Source of the DNA: Nitrosomonas communis
GTDB taxonomy: Bacteria; Pseudomonadota; Gammaproteobacteria; Burkholderiales; Nitrosomonadaceae
Length of the DNA stretch: 64,000 nt
Direction of reading: 5' to 3'
Assembly: GCF_001007935.1 (NCBI RefSeq)
Contig: NZ_CP011451.1
Location: 3,658,001 to 3,722,000, forward strand
Shown here: in pieces, positions 1 through 9,480 of the stretch
Position numbering within the stretch: the stretch's first letter is position 1
How the letters are laid out: each line of letters opens with the position of its first letter
The notes under the pieces: model-generated
The model's database searches: none
What the model was told of the DNA's origin: nothing
The model's input: only the letters and a program-made list of their open reading frames with translations
Program-made: the position numbers and the translations under genes

Positions 1-1794
1 AAATGTCGACTGTCCAGCTTGCTGATCGGCTGCCTGTGCCCCTAATTCAGCATAACGCTGCCGAATATCACAAACTGCCCTGTCGAGAATAGTCAGGGTA
101 CGCAATCCAAGGAAATCAAACTTCACCAAACCAATTTTCTCGACATCATCCTTATCAAATTGGCTAACGACCGAATCTCCCGCATCAGCGCAATACACAG
201 GGCAAAAATCAGTAATCTTGCCCGGTGCAATCAGCACACCCCCTGCATGCATTCCCACGTTGCGCGTCAGCCCCTCTAGACGTTCTGCTAGTTCCAGCAA
301 ATTACGCACATCTTCTTCCTCTCGTGCGCGCTGTTCCAATTGAGGTTCAACAGCACGTGCTTTTTTTAGCGTCATCCCGATCTCAAATGGCACTAATTTA
401 GCTAGTTGATCGACAAAGTTATACGGTAAATCGAGCACACGGCCCACATCTCGCACGACTGCTTTTGCTGCCATCGTGCCAAAAGTGACAATCTGTGAAA
501 CACTCTCAGCACCATAGCGCTGCTTTACATATTCAATGACGCGTTCGCGCCTATCCTGGCAGAAATCGATATCAAAATCTGGCATAGATATTCGTTCGGG
601 ATTCAGGAAGCGCTCGAACAGCAAATCATAGCGCATCGGGTCAAGATCAGTAATCCCAAGTGAATAAGCCACAAGAGAACCAGCACCTGATCCACGCCCT
701 GGACCTACCGGCACATCGTTCTGCTTAGCCCAGTTGATAAAATCAGCGACGATTAAAAAATAGCCGGCAAATCCCATCTGGATGATAGTATTCACTTCGA
801 AATCCAGTCTGTTCTGATATTTTGGCAGTTTCGAAGCATATACTTCGATCTCTGGAAATAGAACATGCAGGCGTTTTTCTAACCCAGCTTCGGCCTGCTC
901 ACGCAAATATTGCTCAATACTAACCGCACCCGGTGTTGGAAAACGTGGCAAGCGGTTAACGCCTAGCTCGAGCACAAGTGAACAGCGCTTGGCAATTTCT
1001 ATACTGTTGGCAAGAGCGGCTGGTATATCCGCAAAAAGAGCCTGCATCTCTGCTTGCGTTTTAAAATATTGCTGCTCGTTAAAGCGATGCGGACGCCGGC
1101 GGTCACCTAACACATATCCTTCTGCAATGCATACCCTCGCCTCATGGGCTTTATAATCTTCAGGTTCTAAAAATTGCACTGGATGGGTTGCCACAACAGG
1201 TAATTGCAATTTGGAAGCCAGTTGCAGAGAATTTCGTACACAGCTTTCCTCGTTCGCATAGCCGATCCGCTGCACCTCGATATAGAATCGTCCTGGAAAT
1301 AAGCTTGCCCATTCTTGAGCAAGAGTTTCAGCTGCACTCAAATTATTTTGCGATAGATGCAACCCTATTTCACTACGATAGGCACCTGACAGCAGAATCA
1401 ATCCATCTGTTCCACTTTCATTAGCATGAAACCATGATTTGCGGAATTCAGCCCGGCCACGGTATAAATTCTCACGATAAGCTCGTGATAGCAAACGACA
1501 CAATAACAAGTAACCAGTAAAAGATTGGCATAATAATAAAACGCGCGTAGGCTTATCACGATCTGTCTCATTCGTAATCCAGCTATCACACCCAATGATA
1601 GGTTTGATACCCTTTTTATAAGCGCTTTGGTAGAATTTGATCAATCCAAAAAGATTGGCAAGATCCGTTAACGCCACTGCTGGCATATTATCTGAAGCTG
1701 CTTTTGATAAAACTTCATCGATACGAACGATGCTATCAACGATGGAGTATTCACTATGCAGTCGAAGGTGGATAAAAGCAGGATCAGTCAGCAT
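1..1794 (-). CDS. dnaE: DNA polymerase III subunit alpha, 5' part (runs off left edge)
   Basis: Catalytic subunit of the replicative DNA polymerase. The first 598 codons are open to the window edge; the family is usually about 1,150 residues, so roughly the first half is present. The N-terminal PHP domain opens with MLTDPAFIHLRLHSEYS. The polymerase catalytic aspartates lie in MPDFDIDFCQDRR (Asp406 and Asp408, matching E. coli 401/403), and the family motif NVGMHAGGVLIAPG follows from residue 512. The start is the ATG at 1792-1794, which fits the family N-terminus. The gene diverges from trhP across 132 bp. Short plus-strand ORFs inside it are shadows. Confidence 0.96.
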   Translation of the reverse strand, partial: MLTDPAFIHLRLHSEYSIVDSIVRIDEVLSKAASDNMPAVALTDLANLFGLIKFYQSAYKKGIKPIIGCDSWITNETDRDKPTRVLLLCQSFTGYLLLCRLLSRAYRENLYRGRAEFRKSWFHANESGTDGLILLSGAYRSEIGLHLSQNNLSAAETLAQEWASLFPGRFYIEVQRIGYANEESCVRNSLQLASKLQLPVVATHPVQFLEPEDYKAHEARVCIAEGYVLGDRRRPHRFNEQQYFKTQAEMQALFADIPAALANSIEIAKRCSLVLELGVNRLPRFPTPGAVSIEQYLREQAEAGLEKRLHVLFPEIEVYASKLPKYQNRLDFEVNTIIQMGFAGYFLIVADFINWAKQNDVPVGPGRGSGAGSLVAYSLGITDLDPMRYDLLFERFLNPERISMPDFDIDFCQDRRERVIEYVKQRYGAESVSQIVTFGTMAAKAVVRDVGRVLDLPYNFVDQLAKLVPFEIGMTLKKARAVEPQLEQRAREEEDVRNLLELAERLEGLTRNVGMHAGGVLIAPGKITDFCPVYCADAGDSVVSQFDKDDVEKIGLVKFDFLGLRTLTILDRAVCDIRQRYAELGAQAADQQAGQSTF

Positions 1795-1926
1795 AATGCT
1801 ACAATTAAAAAATTAACTTTTCGACTTTCAGGATTATTTCTGGAGATGATTCACTATTAATGGGCGTAGTGTCTCGTATGCGTACCAAACGGCCCATCGA
1901 TTTAATATTACTGCTCATTTTACACT

Positions 1927-3282
1927 ATGCTAAACACCCTTGAACTTTTACTCCCAGCTGGCTCGCTGGAAAAAATGCGTATTGCTTATGCTTATGGCGC
2001 TGATGCAGTTTACGCTGGCCAACCACGGTATTCTCTACGAGCCCGCAATAATGAGTTTTCTCTGGAGCAATTGCGTAACGGCATTACAGAAGCCCATGCA
2101 TTAAACAAAAAATTCTTCGTTACCAGTAACCTTATGCCGCATAATGCAAAGGTAAAAACTTATATGGCTGATATGGCACCTGTCATTGAGCTCAAACCCG
2201 ATGCACTGATTATGGCAGACCCCGGGCTCATTATGTTAGTCAGAGAAAAATGGCCGCATATTCCAATCCATCTTTCTGTTCAAGCCAATACTGTCAATTA
2301 TGCTGCGGTAAAATTCTGGCAGAAAATCGGATTAACACGCGTCATCCTCTCCAGAGAGCTATCACTCGACGAAATTAGCGAAATTCGTCAACTTTGCCCG
2401 GATATGGAACTGGAAGTATTTGTTCATGGGGCCTTATGCATTGCCTACTCAGGGCGGTGCCTGTTATCAGGGTACTTTAATCACCGCGATCCAAATCAGG
2501 GTACCTGCACCAATTCCTGTCGATGGGATTATAAAGTCAAGTCAGCCGAAGAAAATGCAACCGGTGACATTGAGCCTTTGCAAAAAATTGACTTCGACTT
2601 CAACCAGGCATTAATGCAACAACCTACCCCTCAGGATAATATCAAACGGCACCCGGCTGCAGACCAGGTTTATCTGATTGAGGAAGGAGAACGACCAGGC
2701 CAGCTCATGCCCATCATGGAAGATGAGCATGGCACCTATATTATGAACTCTAAAGATCTGCGCGCAGTGGAACATATTGGACGACTTGCCAAAATCGGGG
2801 TCAATTCTCTCAAAATCGAAGGACGAACCAAATCAGCCTATTATGTTGCCCGTACAGCCCAAGTCTACCGTAAAGCGATAGATGATGCGATAGCCAACCG
2901 CCCCTTCGATCCTGCCCTGCTTGGTCAACTGGAAGGGCTTGCCAATCGTGGTTATACCGACGGTTTCTACCAGCGGCATCATAGTCATGAAACTCAGAAT
3001 TATCTGCGTGGCCATTCGGAATCAAACCGTAGTCAATATGTGGGAGATGTGACTGCTATCGATGAAATCAGCGGCATGGCTGAAATTCTAGTTAAGAATC
3101 GCTTTGAGATCGGAGATCGCTTGGAGATCATTCACCCCTCTGGTAATCAAGTGATTGAGCTGGAACAGATGCAAAACATTGATGGCCTAGCCATTCATAT
3201 CGCTCCAGGTAGCGGCCATCGGGTGAGAATTCCGCTCAAAGGAAATATTGAAAAAGCTTTTGTAGCAAGGTTCTTATCTTGA
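1927..3282 (+). CDS. trhP: tRNA hydroxylation protein TrhP (U32 peptidase family, YegQ)
   Basis: 451 residues, matching E. coli YegQ/TrhP in length. In E. coli this protein takes part in making 5-hydroxyuridine at wobble position 34 of tRNA, in a route that depends on prephenate and iron-sulfur assembly; it is not known to act as a peptidase. The U32 signature ELEVFVHGALCIAYSGRC is clear. Cys171, Cys178, Cys194 and Cys198 form the conserved cysteine set, compatible with an Fe-S cluster. The N-terminus LELLLPAGSLEKMRIAYAYG is the usual barrel start. It is divergent from dnaE and convergent with the hydrolase downstream, only 48 bp away. Function is by family homology. Confidence 0.9.
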   Translation: MLNTLELLLPAGSLEKMRIAYAYGADAVYAGQPRYSLRARNNEFSLEQLRNGITEAHALNKKFFVTSNLMPHNAKVKTYMADMAPVIELKPDALIMADPGLIMLVREKWPHIPIHLSVQANTVNYAAVKFWQKIGLTRVILSRELSLDEISEIRQLCPDMELEVFVHGALCIAYSGRCLLSGYFNHRDPNQGTCTNSCRWDYKVKSAEENATGDIEPLQKIDFDFNQALMQQPTPQDNIKRHPAADQVYLIEEGERPGQLMPIMEDEHGTYIMNSKDLRAVEHIGRLAKIGVNSLKIEGRTKSAYYVARTAQVYRKAIDDAIANRPFDPALLGQLEGLANRGYTDGFYQRHHSHETQNYLRGHSESNRSQYVGDVTAIDEISGMAEILVKNRFEIGDRLEIIHPSGNQVIELEQMQNIDGLAIHIAPGSGHRVRIPLKGNIEKAFVARFLS

Positions 3283-3330
3283 TCCAGGAAAATTTACTAA
3301 AAAACCGAGATTTTTAAACAGCCCAGACGT

Positions 3331-4305
3331 TCACACTGATTCAAAGAAACTGATAAGCCGCTGAGGCAGCCAACTATGCTGACCAGGGAAAGTTCCATGC
3401 ATAAATCCCACATGCCCGCCTTGCTCAGGAAATTCAAGCAAAACCATAGATGAAACCTTACCTCTTGTCGGCAATGCATCAGCCGGCATAAATGGATCAT
3501 TTTGCGCATTGATAACAAAAGCGGGAACCTGGATATGTTGAAGCCAAGGCTTGCTGCTGGATTTACTCCAGTACTCTTCCGTATTACGGAAGCCATGCAA
3601 GGGTGCTGTAACATGGGTATCGAATTCATATAGCGAACTCGTTGCAGCGATCGCCTGCCCATCGAGCAAGCCTGGAAAACGCTTATGTTTTTCTAATGCT
3701 TTACGCTTTAAAGAACTCAGAAAATGCCGGGTATAGACTTGGTTAAAGCCTAACTCAAGCGCCTTTCCAGCAGCAGCCAAATCAAGTGGGGCTGAAACTG
3801 CAGCAGCGGCTGTAACCAATCTGCTTGCCTGACTACCTTGTTCACCTAACCATTTCAATAAAGCATTTCCTCCAAGTGAAATGCCGATTACGTAAAGTGG
3901 CAAACCTGATTTCTGCAACTCACATTGATGCGCTATCCGTCGCAGCATGCAATCTATTTCCAATGAATCACCTGCATGGTAAGCACGTGGTAGTCTATTA
4001 GGCTCTCCAGAGCAACCCCGGAAATGAATAATCGCACCCCGCCAATTCTGCTCTCGTAAATGATTCAAAATACTGAGCGAATAATGACTGCGTGAGCTTC
4101 CTTCCAGCCCGTGAAACATGACCACCAGCGGCTTATCCAAAGGACCTTCCAACCAATCAACATCTACAAAATCACCATCTTCAAGCTCCCAGCGTTCGCG
4201 TTGCAAAACCACCTGCAACGATGGCCTTAGAAAATAAGGATAAATGGTTTGTGCATTACCACCTGGTAGCCATTTTGGCGCAATATACTTAAATTTAACG
4301 TTCAT
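3331..4305 (-). CDS. YheT-type alpha/beta hydrolase
   Basis: Predicted cytoplasmic esterase/lipase-like hydrolase of the YheT (AB-hydrolase, UPF0017/EMB8) family; the substrate is unknown. The family opening PKWLPGGNAQTIYP is followed by the nucleophile elbow GISLGG (Ser), an acid in NAQNDPFMP (Asp) and a histidine in GGHVGFMHG, forming the triad. The reading frame is open up to an ATG at 4377 (348 residues). The ATG at 4303-4305 (324 residues) was chosen because the conserved region begins right after it and a GAGA sits just upstream; the longer start has no visible Shine-Dalgarno. It converges with trhP. Confidence 0.88.
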   Translation of the reverse strand: MNVKFKYIAPKWLPGGNAQTIYPYFLRPSLQVVLQRERWELEDGDFVDVDWLEGPLDKPLVVMFHGLEGSSRSHYSLSILNHLREQNWRGAIIHFRGCSGEPNRLPRAYHAGDSLEIDCMLRRIAHQCELQKSGLPLYVIGISLGGNALLKWLGEQGSQASRLVTAAAAVSAPLDLAAAGKALELGFNQVYTRHFLSSLKRKALEKHKRFPGLLDGQAIAATSSLYEFDTHVTAPLHGFRNTEEYWSKSSSKPWLQHIQVPAFVINAQNDPFMPADALPTRGKVSSMVLLEFPEQGGHVGFMHGTFPGQHSWLPQRLISFFESV

Positions 4306-4611
4306 ATAATCTCGGACACCCAACAATGAGTTTCTCAAAAATGACAAAGAATAATCGTTATTTTCTTGCCATGCCAATAAATTAATGCTTGTTGATTCTT
4401 ATCGAACCCAACTTAAAGTGATGGAAAATGTCACTAACTATATGCAGTGAAAAATTTATTTTTCGTTTTAAAAGCAATAAATATTACCTTGCTTCTCATC
4501 ATGCTGCTACTCTAAGCAGAATGAAATATAAATTTTAAAAGTTCAAAACATCATTCTTTTTAACTTATATTTGAACCTATACAATGTTTCAGTTAGAATG
4601 TTGCATTACCC

Positions 4612-4688
4612 AGGCGCGTAGCTCAGCTGGTTAGAGCATCACCTTGACATGGTGGGGGTCGTTGGTTCGAGTCCAATCGCGCCTACCA
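4612..4688 (+). tRNA. tRNA-Val (anticodon GAC)
   Basis: 77-nt cloverleaf. Acceptor AGGCGCG pairs with CGCGCCT. The D arm contains GCTCAGCTGGTTAGAGC. Anticodon stem CACC/GGTG frames a 7-nt loop with GAC at 4646-4648. The T arm has GGTTCGAGTCC. The CCA end is encoded (4686-4688). It stands alone at the left border of the accessory region that follows. No direct repeat of its 3' end was found further on. Confidence 0.97.
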
Positions 4689-5409
4689 CAATCTCAAATA
4701 AATAAATTCAAGAATCAATAACCAGTTTTAGGTCTTGTTTTTTTATTTGTTGCATAGCTAAGAATATGACATTTGAGCAAAAAGCAAGTTTCATGCTGAT
4801 TGACATAATGTCGTTTTGATGATCCATATATTCTCTGTCTCTCGTACTTCAGTACAACTTCTAAATTGAATAAAGTGATAAATAAGCTTTTTAGAATGAA
4901 ATGTAGTGCTAGTTGGAGCAGATCATAAGAAGAGCTTATTTTTCAGCAAACACATGATGATGAAATGTGGGGCGCCTACTATTTTGGAAAATTTTCTATG
5001 ATGATTTTAACCTATCTTCCGATTTCTACTCCAAAATTCTTAGAAAATTCATATTTATTTCACCAACTGTGAAATAAATATGATTGATATCCAGTATCTT
5101 TTCTCTTTAACGCTCTCTTATTCTTGTATTGTAGCGCTATAATATTAATATTATGTAGTCAGTATCGCATCTATTCATGCCATGGCCACTAGATATATAT
5201 TCGATACACAACAATTAAAAGTAAGCAATCGAGCGGACCCTACAAAACTTATCGTCTAGTAGAAACTGAGTGCCTCGATGGGAAAATGAAGTAACTTATT
5301 GTCCTGAATTTTGGATGGCATTTTGATATTCCTCAATCCTGCTGGACTCTTTTGGCCAAAAGCGGGTATTTGTATTTTTAATCCCACCAGAATGTCGATT
5401 GATTCTTTG
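4689..5409. other. AT-rich intergenic region with palindromes
   Basis: 721 bp between tRNA-Val and the 3' end of the broken STAND gene. No convincing coding sequence was found. It holds a perfect 14-bp inverted repeat at 5050-5082 and a 16-bp perfect palindrome at 5139-5154 (ATAATATTAATATTAT). A 65-codon minus ORF at 5256-5453 overlaps the end of the broken gene in another frame. It could be a frameshifted tail of that gene, but nothing supports it as a separate gene. Confidence 0.5.
5050..5082 (-). terminator. Perfect 14-bp hairpin downstream of the STAND gene
   Basis: CATATTTATTTCAC and its exact complement flank a 5-nt loop (5064-5068). On the minus strand it is followed by AATTTTCTAAG, a weak T-rich tail. 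It lies about 330 bp past the stop of the broken STAND gene, so it may be that gene's terminator or another structured element. It is AT-rich and lacks a clean U-run, so the call is tentative. Confidence 0.4.
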
Positions 5410-6198
5410 TCACGGACGTTCGGCAGCTCTGAGCCAATCGTTGATGCTATCAAGCCCTAATGAAAGCAGTGTGTCTTGTATGGATACCACGCGCCACAGC
5501 ATTTCGCCATGATCAGACTCTTCCCGTTCTTCGGCTTCCGAAAACAGTCGGGTCATTAATTGGGTAAGGTTATTTCCATGATCATACAGATACGGTCTGG
5601 TCCGTTTGACATAGGTTAGAAAAATCTCAGTCGCAGCTATCGCCTGTTCAGGATCATGTTGCGATATGCCGTTAAGCCAATCACCAAACTCAAAAAAGTA
5701 ATGTTGCCTGTTCTCATTATCGTTTTCCAAGATACTAAAACATTTACGAATCAACTCCGTTCGAATAGAAATTACCGATGTACTATCCCGGAACAACTTT
5801 TCCAACCCCTTGGCGATTATATTAGCATGTGGACTATCAGCATTCAGACCTGCTTCAATTCCTGCAAGACATTGACTCCGATGTTGTTTAATATTTTCAG
5901 TATTCGTCCATACGCTTGCTGCCCCTTGCCAGGCATCAGTAACACCCAAAGTTTTTAAGTCTTCTAACCAAACGTCAAAATCAATTCGATTGGACAAAGC
6001 TGCCAATGCCGAAATACGCCCCCAGGTTTTCATGCCCTTTTCGCCATCCTCGTGGTAAATGCGAGCAAGCAATGGTGCGACTTTTTCAAAATGACTATGA
6101 TAAGAATAATACAGGCAAGGCTCAGCGGTCTGCCAAAGTCCGGATGCATCTTTCATGGCACAATTAAATAAATCCCAACCTAACTCAGATTTTTTGTA
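5410..6198 (-). pseudogene. STAND gene fragment, C-terminal end
   Basis: C-terminal 260 or so residues of the broken STAND protein, beginning YKKSELGWDLFNCAMKD and ending NDWLRAAERP. An ORF can be read up to 6297, but its first 30 or so residues come from antisense of the IS630 element. The sequence is helical and HEAT/TPR-like in feel, with no catalytic motif, as expected for the ligand-sensing end of a STAND protein. After removal of the IS630 (6199-7082) plus one TA, CTTCAGTACAAAAAATCT reads in frame as LQYKKS, joining this piece to 7083-7212. Confidence 0.75.
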
Positions 6199-7082
6199 TA
6201 GCATGTCCCCTATAAATTGATTATAATTTACAGATGACCTATCCGATATTATTTCGCCGTAAAGTATTATCCGTTCGTGAGAAGGAGAACCTCTCAATGG
6301 CGCAAGTGGCCAAGCGTTTTGGTGTAGGTGTGGCCAGCGTGATGCGTTGGATCAAAACTCCCGATCCCAAGACCACCCGCAACAAACCTGCCACCAAGAT
6401 CAACATGGAAATGTTGGCGCAGGACATCAAGAATTATCCGGACGCGTATCAGTACGAGCGCACCAAACGGTTGGGTGTCAGCAAGCAAGGCATTAACCAT
6501 GCTTTAAAGCGTCTGGGCGTGACTTATAAAAAAAAGCCTGTGTCACCCCAAAGCCAGCGAAAAAGAGCGGCGTATCTTCCAGCAAAAAATTGAAGACTAT
6601 GAGCGAGCAGGCCGCGTTATCGTCTACCTTGATGAAAGCGGCTTTGCGCACGACATGCCACGCACGCATGGCTATGCGCCAGTGGGTGAGCGCGTCCATG
6701 GCGTAAAAAACTGGCATGCACGAGGTCGAACCAATGTGATTGGCGCTCTCATCGGAAAGACGCTGCTGACCATAAGTCTGTTCATCGCCAATATCACCGC
6801 TGACATTTTCTATGCGTGGATAACGCAGGACCTGTTGCCTAAACTTTTGCCCGCTTGCGTGATTGTCATGGACAACGCAACCTTTCATAAACGGCAGGAT
6901 ATCCAAACCGCCATTGCCAATGCCGGGCATACACTTGAATACCTACCGCCTTATTCCCCTGACTTAAATGACATTGAACCCAAATGGGCTCAGGCCAAAG
7001 CCATCAGAAAAAAGGAAGGTTGTTCCATCGAGCAACTCTTTGCCGCTTATGAAATTTAAATCATTTTATATGGGATCTGCTA
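6199..7082 (+). mobile_element. IS630-family element, copy A (complete, 884 bp)
   Basis: Ends TAGCATGTCCCC and GGGATCTGCTA are imperfect inverted repeats. They are flanked by TA duplications at 6197-6198 and 7083-7084, the family's hallmark target. It is 884 bp, the same length as copy C (14881-15764), and nearly identical in protein sequence, so movement was probably recent. It is inserted in the C-terminal part of the STAND gene in opposite orientation. Confidence 0.9.
6234..7059 (+). CDS. IS630 transposase, two frames joined by +1 shift (copy A)
   Basis: DDE transposase encoded in two overlapping frames. The first (6234-6593) carries the helix-turn-helix region (MAQVAKRFGVGVASVMRW) and runs to an A8 tract at about 6528-6535. 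The second frame is +1 to it and continues with YLDESGFAHDMPRTHGYAP, VIVMDNATFHKR and YSPDLNDIEPKWAQ, which hold the D, D and E catalytic residues, ending at 7059. Copy C has the same A8 and the same offset, so ribosomal or transcriptional slippage is more likely than a mutation. The first ATG (6234) fits the family start. Confidence 0.85.
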
Positions 7083-7212
7083 TACTGAAGATAGGGTAAA
7101 CGCCGCAGGATTAAAGCACGAATCGCAGGGTGCTCATCCCCAGCAAAACGGCGAAGCGTGGGTGATAATAACTCGGGGAATGGGATGCTCCGTTCTTGAA
7201 AATTATTAGCCA
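7083..7212 (-). pseudogene. STAND gene fragment between IS630-A and IS982-A
   Basis: About 43 codons of the broken STAND gene, reading NNFQERSIPFPELLSPTLR then on to ALILRRLPYLQ. It is in frame with LMIVA at the end of the 9481-10612 piece once the IS982 is removed, and with YKKSELGW after removal of the IS630. It is too short to be recognised alone; it is identified purely by its position and the frame continuity at both joints. Confidence 0.7.
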
Positions 7213-7428
7213 ACGTGAGTTCGACATAAGAAAAGCTGTAAAGGGAATCTGAATTCTTTATGATGAAGTGGTTCTGGAAAGAAATTCATCATGAGAGGAG
7301 TCAGATTTCAATGGCTACTACAACGATTTTTTGTGAGAGTGACGAATTTTGTAAAGAGTTTGATGTGGTTCCCTGTAACTGGACAACCTGAAAGAAAGTT
7401 CAGCTCTGATATGTATAGTTAAACAGGT

Positions 7429-8256
7429 TCAGGCAACCCGATCAATTCTTGGATCACTATAGTAGATTTCATCAGGCGTAAGACGGTCAAGGCTTTGATG
7501 AAATCGTTCTTGATTGTACCATTCAAACCATGTGGATAAATTCTGCTTTATCTCCTTCAGATTATTGAATTCTCTGGTATATAAAAGCTCATACTTAACT
7601 GTCCGCCAAAGTCGTTCAACAAAAATGTTGTCATAGTAGCACCCCTTGCCATCCATGCTGATCTGAATATGATGATCTTTTAGTATGGAGGTAAATGCTT
7701 CGCTGGTAAACTGTACGCCCTGGTCGGTATTCATGATCTGTGGACAGCCATAATCCTGGATGGCTGCCTCCAGCGCCTGAGTACAAAAGTCAGTATCCAA
7801 GGTATTGGACAAGCGCCAGCTCAACACCTTACGCGAATGCCAGTCGATGATGGCAACCAGATAGCCAAAGCCTTTCTCCATGGGGACATAGGTTATGTCG
7901 GCAGCCCAAACCTGATTGGGTTTATTAATGACAAGTTCTCTAAGCAGATAAGGATAGACCTTATGCTGTTTGCTTGAGATGCTGGTCCTGGGTTTTGGAG
8001 CTATGCTGACAATACCGAGTGTCTTCATTAAGGAAGAGGCTTTCTTGCGCCCTAACATGATTCCCTGGCGCTGAAACCAGGTAGCATAACTGCGTGAGCC
8101 ATATTGTGGCGTCTTTAAGTACTGTTCATCCATCATGCGCAGCAGAACCAGATCAGCATTACTGATTGGTTGCGGTTGATAATAATAAGTTGAGCGCGCC
8201 AGATCCAGCAGCTGACATTGACGAGTTTGACTAAGTTTGCCATGGGGCTCAATCAT
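7429..8256 (-). CDS. IS3-family transposase OrfB (element A)
   Basis: 275-residue DDE integrase-type catalytic subunit. The HTH_21-like beginning (ARSTYYYQPQ, YGSRSYATWFQRQG) is followed by the rve core with D in WAADITYVPMEKGFGYLVAI, D in MNTDQGVQFTSEAF, and E in NIFVERLWRTVKYE. It is probably made mainly as an OrfAB fusion: a -1 shift near the AGAAAG at the end of orfA joins ERDFLARK to AQSLSLVERKEMIEPHGK without a stop. Confidence 0.9.
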   Translation of the reverse strand: MIEPHGKLSQTRQCQLLDLARSTYYYQPQPISNADLVLLRMMDEQYLKTPQYGSRSYATWFQRQGIMLGRKKASSLMKTLGIVSIAPKPRTSISSKQHKVYPYLLRELVINKPNQVWAADITYVPMEKGFGYLVAIIDWHSRKVLSWRLSNTLDTDFCTQALEAAIQDYGCPQIMNTDQGVQFTSEAFTSILKDHHIQISMDGKGCYYDNIFVERLWRTVKYELLYTREFNNLKEIKQNLSTWFEWYNQERFHQSLDRLTPDEIYYSDPRIDRVA

Positions 8257-8276
8257 CTCTTTGCGTTCTACAAGAC

Positions 8277-8558
8277 TTAATGATTGAGCTTTCTTGCTAA
8301 AAAATCGCGTTCTACCGCCAATTGACCAATAACCCGGTGCAGGTCATCTGTTGTAGGCTGCTCCTTATTGGCGGCAGTATTATTTTTACAAAACAGCTCG
8401 GCAGCTTGCTCAATGAGTTGCCGTTTCCAGCTATTGATCTGCGTGGGATGTACATTATAACGCGCTGCTAATTGGGGGACAGTTTCATCACCACGTATCG
8501 CTGCCAGCGCTAGTTTTGCTTTGAATTCGCTCGAATATTGTATGCGCTTTTTACTCAT
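8277..8558 (-). CDS. IS3-family transposase OrfA (element A)
   Basis: 93-residue DNA-binding subunit: a helix-turn-helix (YSSEFKAKLALAAIRGDETV then QLAARYNVHPTQINSWKRQL) followed by a leucine-zipper-like C-terminus (RVIGQLAVERDFLARKLNH). It precedes orfB by 20 nt in the -1 frame, the standard IS3 arrangement allowing a frameshifted OrfAB transposase. Confidence 0.88.
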   Translation of the reverse strand: MSKKRIQYSSEFKAKLALAAIRGDETVPQLAARYNVHPTQINSWKRQLIEQAAELFCKNNTAANKEQPTTDDLHRVIGQLAVERDFLARKLNH

Positions 8559-9480
8559 TGTTATTAAGCTCCTTTTTAATTCTGCCAGAGCTTAACAACC
8601 TGTACAGTTTTTGGGTACCACTTCAGTTTGAACCACGATGGGAGCAGCACTTATTAGAGTCATCGCTGAAACAGCGTCGGCGGCAAGGAGCGCTGTGTCT
8701 AAGCGAAATCATGACCATTATGGTGGGATTTCATCTGTCCGGCTACCAGACATTTAAGCACTATTACCTGAATTACGTGTTGAGGTATCAGCGCGATTAT
8801 TTTCCAGGGTTGGTGAGCTATAACCGCTTTGTTGAGCTATTGCAAGGCAGCCTGGTACCTTTGTGCTGCTTTCTGACCAGCCGCTTTGGGCAATGCAGTG
8901 GGATCAGCTTCATTGATTCGACTAAGATCAGTGTGTGCCATAATCGCCGTATTGGGTCTCATAAAGTAATGGCAGATTTTGCTGCTCGGGGAAAGACCAG
9001 TGTGGGTTGGTTTTATGGGTTCAAGTTGCACCTGGTCATTAATGACCAGGGGGAATTGCTGGGAGTCAAAATCACAGCGGGCAATGTGGATGACCGTGAT
9101 GTAGTTCCGGAACTGGCGCGCTCTCTGTTTGGAAAACTCTTTGGTGACCGGGGCTATATCTCGCAACCGCTCTTTGAGCAACTTTGGGAGCAAGGCGTAC
9201 AGCTCGTCACCAAGGTACGCAAGAACATGAAAAACAAGCTGTTGCCGATGTTTGACAAGCTCTTGTTACGTAAACGCTCAATCATTGAGACTGTCAATGA
9301 TCAATTGAAAAATATCTCACAAATCGAGCATTCCCGCCATCGCAGCCCAGTTAACTTCTTTGTTAATCTGATAGCCGGGCTGGTGGCTTACACCTTTCGC
9401 GAAAAGAAACCCTCGCTTAATATCAGACTCCCTCAAGCTCTTCCAGATGTGGTAGCGTGATCCTTATATCGAACTCACGT

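Larger units (their letters stand above)
7361..8625 (-). mobile_element. IS3-family element A (1,265 bp), nested in IS982-A
   Basis: Left end TGATGTGGTTCCC and right end reading TGAAGTGGTACCC on the opposite strand form imperfect inverted repeats with TG...CA termini. GTT is duplicated at 7358-7360 and 8626-8628 (3 bp, typical of IS3). Removing the element and one GTT restores the IS982 transposase frame. It carries orfA and orfB on the minus strand, both intact. Confidence 0.9.
7311..9460 (+). pseudogene. IS982 transposase interrupted by IS3 (copy A)
   Basis: Starts at 7311 (MATTTIFCESDEFCKEF) behind a GAGAGGAG ribosome-binding site, is interrupted after codon 16 by the IS3 element, and resumes at about 8629 (EPRWEQHLLESS) to 9460. 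The apparent start at 8558 lies inside the IS3 and is spurious. Conserved stretches include SFIDSTKISVCHNRR, GDRGYISQPLFEQL and RKRSIIETVNDQLKN, typical of the IS982 DDE domain. The intact relative is at 16474-17352. Confidence 0.88.
7213..9480 (+). mobile_element. IS982-family element, copy A, split by an IS3 element
   Basis: Terminal inverted repeats ACGTGAGTTCGACATAAG (left) and its near complement at the right end (CTTATATCGAACTCACGT). The flanks share TAGCCA, a 6-bp target duplication inside the STAND gene. Without the nested IS3 (7361-8625) and its 3-bp duplication the element is 1,000 bp, matching copy B (16451-17451, 1,001 bp), which is in the opposite orientation. Confidence 0.88.

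Noticed and set aside
4612..4688. tRNA-Val 3' end as an att site with a repeat further downstream
   Set aside because: No second copy of the tRNA 3' end and no integrase were found in the window.
5256..5453. 65-codon minus ORF overlapping the STAND 3' end
   Set aside because: No recognisable protein, no ribosome-binding site, overlaps the STAND frame; at most a frameshifted tail of that gene.
8558..9460. IS982 transposase with its own start at 8558
   Set aside because: The first 23 codons come from the nested IS3; the true start is 7311, as copy B shows.
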